NCBI GenBank assembly: GCA_017521425.1
Contig: JAFXCQ010000007.1
Span: 1-64,000, forward strand
Source of the DNA: Clostridia bacterium
GTDB lineage: Bacteria > Bacillota > Clostridia > Oscillospirales > Acutalibacteraceae
Direction of reading: 5' to 3'
DNA: 64,000 nucleotides
Shown here: positions 51,777-59,839 of the stretch, in pieces
Layout of the letters: the number at the start of each line of letters is the position of its first letter
How positions within the stretch are numbered: the first letter of the stretch is position 1
Notes under the pieces: generated by a model
Databases searched by the model: none
What the model saw: only the letters and a program-made list of their open reading frames with translations
Told to the model about the DNA's origin: nothing
Position numbers and translations under genes: made by a program

Positions 51777-52334
51777 TTATGCTCTTGAGAGATATTCGCC
51801 AGTTCTTGTATCAATGTTGATGCTTTCGCCTTCATCAATGAAAAGAGGAACTTTAATTTCAGCGCCTGTTTCAAGAGTAGCTGGTTTTGTAGCGTTAGTA
51901 GCTGTATCGCCTTTGAAACCAGGGTCTGTTTGTGTAACCTGAAGAGTTACGAATGTTGGTGGTTCAACACCGAAAACATTACCCTTGTAAGAAAGGATTT
52001 TACAAACCATATTTTCTTTAACGAATTTGAAGTTGTCGTCAAGATTTGCAGCGTCAACTGGAACCATATCGTATGTTTCCTGGTCCATAAAGTAGTAAAG
52101 ACCACCATCTTCGTAAGAATATTCCATTTCTTTTCTTTCAATGAAAGCAGTTGGGAATTTGTCAGTAGGGCTGAATGTTTTTTCAACAACACTACCATTG
52201 ATTACATCTCTGATTTTTGTACGAACGAAAGCCGCACCTTTACCAGGTTTAACGTGTTGGAATTCAATAATAGAGTAAACTTTGCCTTCCATTTCGAATG
52301 TTACGCCGTTTTTAAAATCGCCTGCTGTTACCAT
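51777..52334 (-). CDS. efp: Translation elongation factor P
   Basis: A 185-residue EF-P of standard length. The N-terminal KOW-like domain has the post-translationally modified loop PGKGAA with K32. Middle and C-terminal OB domains include [18 protein letters not shown] and [20 protein letters not shown]. It rescues ribosomes stalled on polyproline. The loop lysine may be modified by an unknown enzyme; no yeaK/epmA-type gene is in view. The RBS is GGAGGAAA. Confidence 0.96.
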   Translation of the reverse strand: MVTAGDFKNGVTFEMEGKVYSIIEFQHVKPGKGAAFVRTKIRDVINGSVVEKTFSPTDKFPTAFIERKEMEYSYEDGGLYYFMDQETYDMVPVDAANLDDNFKFVKENMVCKILSYKGNVFGVEPPTFVTLQVTQTDPGFKGDTATNATKPATLETGAEIKVPLFIDEGESINIDTRTGEYLSRA

Positions 52335-52448
52335 AAATATTTTCCTCCGAAAAAATTAAATTATTTCACACACTTTAATTTTACACTAAATTCGTTGTAT
52401 TTTCAAGTGTTTTTATACATTTAAGTGAAAAACAGGAAAAATAGTGGA

Positions 52449-54236
52449 TTATTCCGCTTCTTTTATATCTAATAATTGAATACCAAGCTCTGTAAGTTGA
52501 ATGCCATCTACTGGTGAAGGACATTCTGTCATAGGCTCTGAAGCATTCTGTACCTTCGGGAACGCAATAACATCACGAAGACTTTCTGCCTTTAAGAGCT
52601 GCATAATAAGTCTGTCAAGACCAATACCCATACCGCCGTGTGGTGGTGGGCCGAATTTGAATGCATCAAGAAGATAACCGAATTTCTGGTGTGCTTCTTC
52701 TTCTGAAAGACCTAAGAGCTTGAAGATTCTGCCCTGAAGGTCAGAGTCAGTAATTCTTATAGAACCAGATGAAAGCTCAATACCATTAAGAACAAGGTCA
52801 TAAGCCTTTGCGCGAACTGCGCCCTTGTCTGTTTCAAGATAATCTAAACATTCATCAAGCGGAGCGGTGAATGGGTGGTGCATTGCAACGAATTGCTGTG
52901 TTTCTTCATCCCAGTCAAAGAACGGGAATTCAACAATCCATAAAAGATTGAAGCCATCACCGATAATATCTAACTTTTTAGCCGCTTCGCATCTTACTGC
53001 ACCTAAAGTAGAAAGAACAGAGTTGTTCTTTGTATCAGCAATAATAAATACAACGTCGCCTTTTTCTGCGCCTGCTTTTTTAAGAATTGCGTTCATTTCA
53101 TCTTCTGTCATAAATTTAGCGAAAGATGAAGCAATACCATCATCTGTAAGACGAATCCACGCAAGACCTTTAGCGCCTATACCTTTAACAAATTCTGTTA
53201 ATTTGTCAACTTCTTTTCTTGTGTAAACATTTACAGCATTTTTCGCAGTTACACCTCTTACAGAGCCGCCACCAGAAATTGCAGAAGTGAATACTGAAAA
53301 TTCGCAATTTTTAACTTCTTCTGTAAGGTCAAAGATTTCCATGCCGAAACGTGTATCCGGTTTATCAGAACCATAGCGCTCCATAGCCTCTTTATAAGTG
53401 AGTCTTGGGAGTGGAAGAGGAATATCAATTCCTAAAGTATCTTTAAAAATTCTTGCCATATAGCCTTCACCGATAGAAAGAACATCCTCCATATCAACAA
53501 AAGACATTTCAAGGTCAATCTGAGTAAATTCCGGTTGTCTGTCAGCTCTTAAATCTTCATCACGGAAGCAACGCGCAATCTGCATATAACGGTCAAAGCC
53601 TGCAACCATAGAAAGCTGTTTATAAAGCTGAGGTGACTGTGGTAATGCGTAAAAGCTACCGTTGTGAATTCTGCTTGGAACCAAGAAGTCACGAGCGCCT
53701 TCAGGAGTAGATTTAATAAGCATTGGAGTTTCAATTTCAATAAATCCGTTTTCGTCAAAGTAATCGCGAGTGATTTTTGTAACCTTGTGACGGAATAAAA
53801 TATTGCTCTGTAAATCAGGTCTTCTTAAATCTAAATAACGATATTTAAGACGTGTATTTTCGCCTGTTTTGCAGTTTTCAACAATATCAAAAGGTGGTGT
53901 TTCACTCTTTGAGAGAACTCGTAAATCTTTAACATCAATTTCAATATCACCTGTTGGCAAATCAGGGTTTTTAGAAGAACGTTCTTTAACAACACCTTTT
54001 GCCATAAGAACAAATTCATTTCTTGCAGAGAAAGCTTTGTTAAAAATTGCTTTGTCTGTGTTTTCGTCAAATGCAAGCTGAACGATACCTGTTCTGTCAC
54101 GAAGGTCAATGAAAATAAGTGAACCTAAGTCGCGTTGCTTTGCAACCCAACCGCAAACGGTTACTTCTTCAGCAATATTCTCACTACGGAGGGCGCCACA
54201 GTAATGAGTTCTTTTAAGTCCTGTCATATTATCCAT
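52449..54236 (-). CDS. aspS: Aspartyl-tRNA synthetase, bacterial type
   Basis: A 595-residue class II synthetase. An OB anticodon-binding domain (about 10-110, VCGWVAKQRDLGSLIFIDLR) is followed by motif 2 (RCFRDEDLRADRQPEFTQID, about 216). The bacterial GAD insertion spans about 290-420, then HHPFTAP and motif 3 GIGLDRLIMQL (about 538). The GAD insertion marks the bacterial form. It charges tRNA-Asp. It lies upstream of efp on the same strand with 112 bases between, so it may have separate expression. Confidence 0.96.
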   Translation of the reverse strand: MDNMTGLKRTHYCGALRSENIAEEVTVCGWVAKQRDLGSLIFIDLRDRTGIVQLAFDENTDKAIFNKAFSARNEFVLMAKGVVKERSSKNPDLPTGDIEIDVKDLRVLSKSETPPFDIVENCKTGENTRLKYRYLDLRRPDLQSNILFRHKVTKITRDYFDENGFIEIETPMLIKSTPEGARDFLVPSRIHNGSFYALPQSPQLYKQLSMVAGFDRYMQIARCFRDEDLRADRQPEFTQIDLEMSFVDMEDVLSIGEGYMARIFKDTLGIDIPLPLPRLTYKEAMERYGSDKPDTRFGMEIFDLTEEVKNCEFSVFTSAISGGGSVRGVTAKNAVNVYTRKEVDKLTEFVKGIGAKGLAWIRLTDDGIASSFAKFMTEDEMNAILKKAGAEKGDVVFIIADTKNNSVLSTLGAVRCEAAKKLDIIGDGFNLLWIVEFPFFDWDEETQQFVAMHHPFTAPLDECLDYLETDKGAVRAKAYDLVLNGIELSSGSIRITDSDLQGRIFKLLGLSEEEAHQKFGYLLDAFKFGPPPHGGMGIGLDRLIMQLLKAESLRDVIAFPKVQNASEPMTECPSPVDGIQLTELGIQLLDIKEAE

Positions 54237-54263
54237 ATATAAAATTCCTTTCGGGTTTTTGCT

Positions 54264-55073
54264 TTATTTTAAATTGATTTTCTTGTTTATTAAAAATTTC
54301 ATAGGGAAGTGAAGTGCAATTGAAGCAATAATATTAAAAAATGTACCTGTAAGTCTGTAGCTCATAGCAGCTTCGGTTAATCCTACATTTGAAGTAAAGC
54401 GGATTGCAGTGTCAGAAATAACAACATTAAGCGGGAGCATATTTGAAACAGTACCACTCAAGGATAAAAGTCCGCCTGCTAAAACGAAAAATAAAACAAT
54501 GGTGCCGAATTTACCGAATGAGCTGATAGGCTTTATCTGTGAAAGTGTGAGTGATAAATACATACACTGAACTGCAAGTAAAATTATTGCGGCAAATAAA
54601 ATACATATAATAATTACACCGAGTGTAATTGTTTTTACAGTCGGTACACCGAAAATATTGAGAATACCATTTATAGCATCTGTCATCTGGTCACCTAAAA
54701 GTGTTTTAATCTGATAAAACCATAAAACGAGTGAGCCTATGAGAAGTGCATAAACTGTAAAAATCCAGATAAGACCTGAAACAGTTTTTGAAGCAAGCAA
54801 CGAACCGGTTTTTACGGGTAATGTAAGAGTTAAATAGCCTGCGTTTCCAAACATAGTATTTTTGAACATAATAGCGACAGTTATAAGTGTAGTAACACTT
54901 GCAATTAAAAGTGCAAGGCAAACACCACCGCCACAAAGAACGATTTGCTTTTGTTCTTTTAAGACATTTGCACCTATTTCGCAAACTACTACTGCAATAA
55001 AAGCACAAAGATAAATTGCAGAAACTGAAAACCACTGTGCTTTAAGGTCATTTTTTAAAAGTTTACCAAACAT
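54264..55073 (-). CDS. ABC transporter permease (ABC-2 type)
   Basis: A 269-residue membrane protein with about six hydrophobic segments and long loops, including LTLTLPVKTGSLLASKTVSG, a pattern typical of ABC-2-type exporters in Clostridia. ATG 55073 is chosen because AAGGAGG precedes it; it overlaps the ATPase stop by 11 bases, a typical coupled pair. It forms the channel for the ATPase upstream. The substrate could be a peptide or drug; no other clue is present. Confidence 0.8.
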   Translation of the reverse strand: MFGKLLKNDLKAQWFSVSAIYLCAFIAVVVCEIGANVLKEQKQIVLCGGGVCLALLIASVTTLITVAIMFKNTMFGNAGYLTLTLPVKTGSLLASKTVSGLIWIFTVYALLIGSLVLWFYQIKTLLGDQMTDAINGILNIFGVPTVKTITLGVIIICILFAAIILLAVQCMYLSLTLSQIKPISSFGKFGTIVLFFVLAGGLLSLSGTVSNMLPLNVVISDTAIRFTSNVGLTEAAMSYRLTGTFFNIIASIALHFPMKFLINKKINLK

Positions 55074-55767
55074 TTGAAAAAACCTCCTTAAAGACATCGT
55101 CAATTGATTTGCCATCTTTTGTAAGTTCTTCAGCAGGTTTATTAAGAAGAACCTTACCGCCACCTAAAAATAATGCGTGGGTAAATACAGATTGTAAATC
55201 GTTTATAAGATGTGTAGAAATAAGCATTGTAGATTTTTCTGTGTAGTTGTCCATTATGAATTTTAAAATAGACTCTCTTGTGGCAGGGTCAACACCACCC
55301 ATTGGCTCGTCAAGAATGTAAAGCCCCGCTTCTCTTGACATAGTAAGAGAAAGAAGCAATTTTTCCTGCATACCCTTTGACATAGTTTTGCATTTTTGCT
55401 TTTCAGGTAATGAAAAACGCTTTAACATTTCCAATGCTTTGTTTTTGTCAAAATCTTTGAAAAAGTCATTGAAATAATCTATTGCGTCAATGTTTCTCAT
55501 CCAGTCGTGAATAAAGGTCTGTTCAGGTAAATAAGCGGTAATTGCTTTTGTTTTGTCGCCCGGAGCATTACCTTCAATTAAAACAGAACCTTTATAATCG
55601 TGAATAAGACCTGTTAAAATCTTCATAAGTGTAGATTTACCGCAACCGTTAGGGCCAAAAAGACCTATAACTTCACCCTTTGGTAATGAAAATGAAATAT
55701 CATTAAGCACAAGGTGGTCGCCGTAAGATTTTGAGAGATTATTAACTTCAATAATTTTCTCGCTCAT
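55063..55767 (-). CDS. ABC transporter ATP-binding protein
   Basis: A 234-residue ATPase. Walker A GPNGCGKST (about 34-42), a Q-loop in YLPEQTF, signature SKGMQEK (the usual LSGGQ is SKGMQ, seen in ABC-2 exporters), Walker B LYILDEPMGGVD and an H-loop STHLIND are all in order. It powers the 54264-55073 permease. The minus-strand promoter is TTGACT (55837-55832), 17-base spacer, TAAAAT (55814-55809). It diverges from the XRE/LytTR pair. Confidence 0.92.
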   Translation of the reverse strand: MSEKIIEVNNLSKSYGDHLVLNDISFSLPKGEVIGLFGPNGCGKSTLMKILTGLIHDYKGSVLIEGNAPGDKTKAITAYLPEQTFIHDWMRNIDAIDYFNDFFKDFDKNKALEMLKRFSLPEKQKCKTMSKGMQEKLLLSLTMSREAGLYILDEPMGGVDPATRESILKFIMDNYTEKSTMLISTHLINDLQSVFTHALFLGGGKVLLNKPAEELTKDGKSIDDVFKEVFSNVW

Positions 55768-55808
55768 TAAATCACCTTTATATTTTACAATAATTAAACT
55801 AACTATAT

Positions 55809-55837
55809 ATTTTACACGGAATGGGGGTATTAGTCAA
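55809..55837 (-). promoter_or_regulatory. Promoter of the ABC transporter operon
   Basis: Minus-strand TTGACT, 17-base spacer, TAAAAT. It is back to back with the plus-strand promoter at 55908-55936. Confidence 0.72.
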
Positions 55838-55907
55838 GAAAAAAGGTTAAACAAATACACAATTTATACCAAAAACCACCAATTATAAGTGTATTTATTT
55901 TAATATA

Positions 55908-55936
55908 TTGCAAAAGAAGAAATAACTGTGTATAAT
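55908..55936 (+). promoter_or_regulatory. Promoter of the XRE/LytTR pair
   Basis: TTGCAA (55908-55913), 17-base spacer, TATAAT (55931-55936). The -10 box covers GTG 55928, which excludes it as start and favours ATG 55961. Confidence 0.75.
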
Positions 55937-55960
55937 ATTCACGAAATATGGGGTGAGAAA

Positions 55961-56296
55961 ATGCATATTGATTTTAATGAACTCGGTTTAAGAATCAAAA
56001 AAAGAAGACGAGAGTTGGGTTTGAAACAGAATGAACTGTCAGAAATGATGGGTATTTCAAATAACTATCTTTCAAATATTGAAAACGGACACTCAATACC
56101 GAGTCTTGAAGTGTTTTCAGATATCTGTATTAAGCTTAAAATAACACCTGATTTGTTGCTTTTAGGTGTAATAAGGGTTGACAATATTCCTGAAAATATA
56201 AAGGATAATTTAAAGCTTTGTACAAATGAAGAACTACAACTCATAGATGGAATTATAAGATGTATTTTAGAAAACAGAAGCGGGGGACAAAATTAA
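55961..56296 (+). CDS. XRE-family regulator
   Basis: A 111-residue protein with an N-terminal HTH_3 (GLRIKKRRRELGLKQNELSE, then MMGISNNYLSNIENGHSIPS, about 8-50). A short C-terminal helix pair (ENIKDNLKLCTNEELQLIDG) may mediate dimerisation. The RBS GGGGTGAG is 4 bases from ATG 55961. It is followed 3 bases later by the LytTR response regulator. It may regulate the divergent ABC transporter. No ligand domain is visible. Confidence 0.85.
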   Translation: MHIDFNELGLRIKKRRRELGLKQNELSEMMGISNNYLSNIENGHSIPSLEVFSDICIKLKITPDLLLLGVIRVDNIPENIKDNLKLCTNEELQLIDGIIRCILENRSGGQN

Positions 56297-56299
56297 AAT

Positions 56300-57013
56300 A
56301 TGAAATTACTTATTTGTGACGACAGCCAGATAAATATAGATTTAGTTTTATTCCTCGTAGAACTTTTTGAAAAGAAATATAATATAGAATTTGAGAAAGA
56401 TACAAGACTTTCAGGAGATTTTATTTTAACCGAAAAGAACAGTTACGATATTGCAATTGTAGATGTCGAAATGCCAGGTATCAGCGGAATAGAGCTTTCA
56501 CAAAAATTAAAAGAAATAAATCCTAAAATCTGCATAATGATACTTACGGCATTTGATAATTATCTTGATTATGCTATGAAAATTCAGGTGTTCAGGTATC
56601 TTTCAAAACCAATTGATAGAAATAGATTTATAAGAAATCTTGAAGAAGCGGTTGAAGAGTATTACAAATTGAATAAAAAACTCACACTAAAAAGTAACGA
56701 TAGCTTTATTGTGGTTAATACAAACGATATTCTTTATATGGAAAGAAAATCAGGCGGTACTACTGTTGTAACAGTTAATGGCGAATTAGAAGTAAAAGAA
56801 AAACTTGACGATTGTATTGCTCTTATAAATCAACCTGATGTTTTTGTTCACTCTCATAACAGTATTGTAGTGAACTTGCAGAGTGTGGTGAATTTTGATA
56901 AGACGATTGTAACACTGCAGAAAAGTGAAAAAGAAACAGTTGAAACATATATGTCACAGCGAAAATATAAGGAATTCAAAGAGAATTTTATGAAATTTAT
57001 TATGTCTAAATAA
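56300..57013 (+). CDS. LytTR-family response regulator (AgrA/VirR type)
   Basis: A 237-residue protein. The receiver domain (about 1-120) has ICDDSQ acidic residues, the phospho-acceptor Asp in AIVDVEMPG (about 54), ILTAFDN and YLSKPID with conserved Lys (about 104). The LytTR DNA-binding domain (about 138-235) shows NDILYMERKSGGT and FVHSHNSIVVNLQSVVNFDK. No histidine kinase gene is adjacent, so it may be an orphan regulator or depend on a distant kinase. Its pairing with an XRE gene is unusual. Confidence 0.88.
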   Translation: MKLLICDDSQINIDLVLFLVELFEKKYNIEFEKDTRLSGDFILTEKNSYDIAIVDVEMPGISGIELSQKLKEINPKICIMILTAFDNYLDYAMKIQVFRYLSKPIDRNRFIRNLEEAVEEYYKLNKKLTLKSNDSFIVVNTNDILYMERKSGGTTVVTVNGELEVKEKLDDCIALINQPDVFVHSHNSIVVNLQSVVNFDKTIVTLQKSEKETVETYMSQRKYKEFKENFMKFIMSK

Positions 57014-57041
57014 AAAAGATAAAAAAATTTAAAAAATATGA

Positions 57042-57070
57042 TTGACAACCAAAAAGAATTGTGTTATATT
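57042..57070 (+). promoter_or_regulatory. Promoter of the tRNA pair
   Basis: TTGACA (57042-57047), 17-base spacer, TATATT (57065-57070). tRNA-Thr begins at 57087. Confidence 0.75.
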
Positions 57071-57086
57071 GTTCAAGCATTAAAGT

Positions 57087-57162
57087 GCTGGTGTAGCTCA
57101 GTTGGTAGAGCAGCTGATTTGTAATCAGCAGGTCGGGGGTTCGAGTCCGTCCACCAGCTCCA
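57087..57162 (+). tRNA. tRNA-Thr (anticodon TGT)
   Basis: A 76-base cloverleaf with encoded CCA. The acceptor arm GCTGGTG pairs with CACCAGC. The anticodon arm GCTGA-TTTGTAA-TCAGC gives anticodon TGT (Thr, ACA). The T arm has GGTTCGAGTCC. Discriminator T precedes CCA. Confidence 0.95.
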
Positions 57163-57182
57163 TTTTTTTGCAAATTGAATAT

Positions 57183-57267
57183 GGGAGTGTTCCCGAGTGG
57201 CCAAAGGGGGCAGACTGTAAATCTGTTGGCACCGCCTTCGGTGGTTCGAATCCACCCGCTCCCACCA
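57183..57267 (+). tRNA. tRNA-Tyr (anticodon GTA)
   Basis: An 85-base type II tRNA with encoded CCA. The acceptor GGGAGTG pairs with CGCTCCC (one G-C/T-G exception). The loop CTGTAAA gives anticodon GTA. A long variable arm is present (ggcaccgccttcggt), then GGTTCGAATCC. The pair Thr-Tyr is separated by 20 bases. Confidence 0.95.
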
Positions 57268-57270
57268 AAA

Positions 57271-57303
57271 AAGAACTAAGCGAAAGCTTAGTTCTTTTTT
57301 TAT
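57271..57303 (+). terminator. Terminator after the tRNA pair
   Basis: AAGAACTAAGC-gaaa-GCTTAGTTCTT with a GNRA-type loop, followed by seven T. Confidence 0.92.
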
Positions 57304-57490
57304 CCATTGCGAAAGCAATGGCATATCATCAAGGGCGACTTGTCGCCCTTGTATCTCATCAGTCCGTCAGGACTGTATATCATCACACCTTTAGGTGTGT
57401 ATCAAAAATGCTTTCGCAATGATGATATACAAAACTTCGTTTTGAGGATATTCCGCAACAAGTTGCGGATGATATACAACGCTTCGCGTT
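57304..57490. repeat. Mirror-symmetric hairpin array 1
   Basis: Eight short hairpins in 187 bases: CCATTGC-gaaa-GCAATGG, CAAGGGCGAC-tt-GTCGCCCTTG, CAGTCC-gtca-GGACTG, CACACC-ttta-GGTGTG, TGC-tttc-GCA, CAAAAC-ttc-GTTTTG, CCGCAA-caag-TTGCGG and CAACGC-ttc-GCGTTG. Spacers on the left read tatatcatc and on the right gatgatata, so the whole array is an inverted repeat of its own linkers. No coding frame is needed to explain it. It starts at the tRNA terminator and ends 50 bases before the four-helix-bundle gene. Confidence 0.9.
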
Positions 57491-57539
57491 GATTTATTTG
57501 TGTATTGGTGTTATACTCTTTTTTAAGGAAGTGAACTCA

Positions 57540-57884
57540 ATGCCTAAAAACTATTTACTTATTTATTCAGAACAACTTGCAACAGATATAGAATTGCTAT
57601 GTCAAAAGATAAAAGCACCGTCAAATACTGTTTTCCAGATTCGCAAAAGTTCAAGCAGTGTTTATGCAAATATTCGCGAAGCAAATTATGGCCAAAGTCG
57701 GGCAGATATGCTTTCTAAATTTGAAATTGCACTAAAAGAATGTAGTGAAACTGAAGGTTGGCTACAACTATTATTTAATACCAACGCTATTGATGAAGAT
57801 ACTTATAAAAAATATAGAAACCTTTGTGGCAGAATCAGACGAATGCTGATATCAAGCTGTAAAACATTAAAAGAAAAGATTTAA
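57540..57884 (+). CDS. Four-helix-bundle protein (23S rRNA IVP / S23 type)
   Basis: A 114-residue all-helical protein. The segments LATDIELLCQKIKAPSNTVF, QIRKSSSSVYANIREANYGQ, DMLSKFEIALKECSETEGWL and KKYRNLCGRIRRML match the family, first seen as proteins encoded in 23S rRNA intervening sequences; relatives include the Avd accessory protein of diversity-generating retroelements. Here it is outside any rRNA. It probably forms a basic barrel that binds nucleic acid. ATG 57540 has the RBS AAGGAAG. The hairpin array directly upstream is a possible RNA partner. Confidence 0.85.
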   Translation: MPKNYLLIYSEQLATDIELLCQKIKAPSNTVFQIRKSSSSVYANIREANYGQSRADMLSKFEIALKECSETEGWLQLLFNTNAIDEDTYKKYRNLCGRIRRMLISSCKTLKEKI

Positions 57885-57908
57885 TTTTTAACCAAAGGTG
57901 GTGAGGCT

Positions 57909-58604
57909 TTGTTTAGTTTTTTTAGAAAAACAAGAGAAAAAATAACTCCTATAGACTTGAACAATCCTGATGCAGTAGTAACTGTTACAAATACAAGACA
58001 TTCTAAAAATCCTTTTGGTAAGAACTATCGTGGCTGTTGTGAAATTCAAGAAAAATATTTTACTTCAGTTTGTTTTCAGACGATTGATGGGAATGTTATG
58101 ATTTACGAACAACCTCACCGATGCTTTGCGAATTTTTTAACTCCAAAAGCATATCCATATACATTATGGGTAGGGCGCAAAATAGAACTTTACGAAGGCA
58201 AAATTCATGTCGGCACAATGGTTGTTGAAGAGATTAAAAATCCTATTCTTGACCGCAATACTAAATTTGAAAATCAAGATGGTATTTTAGAAAACTATAA
58301 AGTTTTAAATCTTGCTTTAAAGCACTCGTTGGAGTGGGGTAAAAAATATTTAATACCACTTGATAATAAACTACTGAAATCATTACCTACACTTTCGGGA
58401 ACAGATATTGAAAAAGTATCAAATTATGTTATTCAAGTAAGGGACGATATTCTTTGGGAAATCTATTATCCGAATTGGGATGTTAAAACGGAAACATTAA
58501 AAATTGATGCTGAAAAAGTTGTATCCGAAAAATATCCTTGGATTGATAAAGATAATTTAACTTCATTAGATTCTCAAGGGAAGTATTATGCTTGGCACGG
58601 TTAA
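57909..58604 (+). CDS. Hypothetical protein, 231 residues
   Basis: I do not recognise a family. The N-terminus (MFSFFRKTREKITPIDL) is basic and without a clear membrane helix. A beta-rich middle has VWxGRKIELYEGKIHVGTMV-like strands, and an amphipathic helix follows (YKVLNLALKHSLEWGKKYLI). The C-terminus has KYPWIDKDNLTSLDSQGKYY, a pattern found in small uncharacterised immunity-like proteins. TTG 57909 has a strong RBS (AAAGGTGGTGAGG). It is 24 bases after the four-helix-bundle gene and likely shares its transcript. Confidence 0.55.
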   Translation: MFSFFRKTREKITPIDLNNPDAVVTVTNTRHSKNPFGKNYRGCCEIQEKYFTSVCFQTIDGNVMIYEQPHRCFANFLTPKAYPYTLWVGRKIELYEGKIHVGTMVVEEIKNPILDRNTKFENQDGILENYKVLNLALKHSLEWGKKYLIPLDNKLLKSLPTLSGTDIEKVSNYVIQVRDDILWEIYYPNWDVKTETLKIDAEKVVSEKYPWIDKDNLTSLDSQGKYYAWHG

Positions 58605-58880
58605 ATAATTCTCTGAACTTATAACAGTTTGTACTATTAACTATTCTCTAAAAAGCGACTTTTCCAGATAAAAGATAAGGGAGAAGAGAGAAAAGTGATA
58701 AGACTAAAATTCAAAAAATTATGTCATCCTTTTGGTTCGTAATAGCCAAAAGAAAAGTGATAATATCAACCAACAATGATAATAATAATCCAAACAATAT
58801 CTTTTATTTCTGCATCTGTTTATGTATAATTTAATTAGCAAAAACCTTAATGAAAGGATACAGAAAGGAAAGATTTGAAT
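58605..58880 (+). other. Non-coding gap with terminator-like hairpin
   Basis: No gene is seen. CTTTTGG (58729-58735) pairs with CCAAAAG (58746-58752), a possible weak terminator of the 57909 gene. A direct repeat aaaagtgataa flanks the hairpin on both sides (58691 and 58754). TATAAT at 58826 is a possible -10 for the XRE gene but no clear -35 is found. Confidence 0.45.
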
Positions 58881-59282
58881 ATGAAAAACAGTATAGGCGA
58901 AAGAATTGCCTACTATAGAAAAATGAATACAATGACACAGGAGGAACTCGGCAGAAAGTTAAATATTTCTACCCAAGCCGTTTCAAAATGGGAACAAAAA
59001 CTTTCTTCACCGGATATTATGCTTTTGCCGGAACTTGCAAGCATTTTCAACATCACTATAGATGAATTGTTCGGAAAGAAAGTTGATAGGGAACCCGTGT
59101 TTAATTTAGTTGAGAATGTTCCGTGGGACGATGACAGAAAAATACGAATTGCAGTTTATCATGGCAAAAAACTTATGCAACAATCAACACATCAACTTCA
59201 AAAAGGAACAAATAAAATAAATGTTCATTTTGACTATGGTGAAGTTTATAAAATACATGGTGTTTGTAATTTGAATTTATAA
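58881..59282 (+). CDS. XRE regulator, C-terminally truncated DUF4097-type protein
   Basis: A 133-residue protein with a good HTH_3 (RIAYYRKMNTMTQEELGRKL, then NISTQAVSKWEQKLSSPDIM, about 6-50). A short extension follows with PWDDDRKIRIAVYHGKKLMQ, which in full-length relatives leads into a beta-helix of Gly/Asp/Val repeats (DUF4097-like). Here it stops after GEVYKIHGVCNLNL, so most of the beta-helix is missing. It may be a truncated remnant or a functional short regulator. ATG 58881 has the RBS GAAAGGAAAG. Confidence 0.7.
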   Translation: MKNSIGERIAYYRKMNTMTQEELGRKLNISTQAVSKWEQKLSSPDIMLLPELASIFNITIDELFGKKVDREPVFNLVENVPWDDDRKIRIAVYHGKKLMQQSTHQLQKGTNKINVHFDYGEVYKIHGVCNLNL

Positions 59283-59361
59283 AATTTGTTAGTAATAATT
59301 AGACCAAAAATCCTCGTAACGTATGAGCGGGGTTGCTAAGGACAGAAACAAATATTTATAC

Positions 59362-59402
59362 AGTTGTGAGACACTTTTCATAAGGTGTCTCACAATTTTT
59401 TT
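59362..59402 (+). terminator. Strong terminator after the XRE gene
   Basis: TTGTGAGACACCTT-type stem TTGTGAGACAC-ttttcataag-GTGTCTCACAA followed by seven T. Confidence 0.9.
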
Positions 59403-59504
59403 GATGAAAAACAGATACTTTCGAGCGGAAAGTGTCATAGTGGGTTATATACTTCAAGGTAACTTTTCAGAAAAACAAATTCTTTTTTCGGTATGTATGA
59501 GTGA

Positions 59505-59700
59505 TATTGCAAATTAAAATTTGCAGTGATATTTTTGATAAATCAAAAGTGATATTGAAGCCTTACGGCTTCAGTGTTATTTTATTCGCATAAAACTGTC
59601 CGAAGGACAATAACACTGTGCGAAGCACAATAAAACTGCGAAGCAATATCACTCGCCGTATGGCGAATAAAACTGCCGAGTGTCCTTCCGAACACCCGGC
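59505..59700. repeat. Mirror-symmetric hairpin array 2
   Basis: Short hairpins: TTGCAAATT-AATTTGCA, GAAGCC-ttac-GGCTTC, TGTCC-gaa-GGACA, GTGC-gaa-GCAC, TGC-gaa-GCA and TCGCC-gtat-GGCGA. Linkers on the left read agtgatatt and on the right aatatcact, again reverse complements. Some linkers vary (aataaaact, aataacact). The array ends near ggcatatgttacgg. No gene overlaps it. It belongs to the same class as 57304-57490, but its linker motif differs. Confidence 0.88.
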
Positions 59701-59766
59701 ATATGTTACGGGGATTTTTACTTTTTCGCCATTCATTAAAACGGATTTTCAATGAATCAATAATAA

Positions 59767-59795
59767 TTGATTTTGAATTGTTTTAATGCTATAAT
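59767..59795 (+). promoter_or_regulatory. Promoter of the DUF4279-like gene
   Basis: TTGATT (59767-59772), 17-base spacer, TATAAT (59790-59795). It excludes a start at 59804 and supports ATG 59840. Confidence 0.72.
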
Positions 59796-59839
59796 CAAAG
59801 TAATTGAAACTTGAAAATTATAGTAAAAGGAGAACAAAA

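Noticed and set aside
57087-57267. tRNA-associated integration site
   Set aside because: Neither tRNA end is duplicated downstream as far as I can see, and no integrase gene is in the window.
59323-59517. 64-residue frame after the truncated XRE gene
   Set aside because: It runs through a strong intrinsic terminator and into the hairpin array; no credible RBS or conserved motif.
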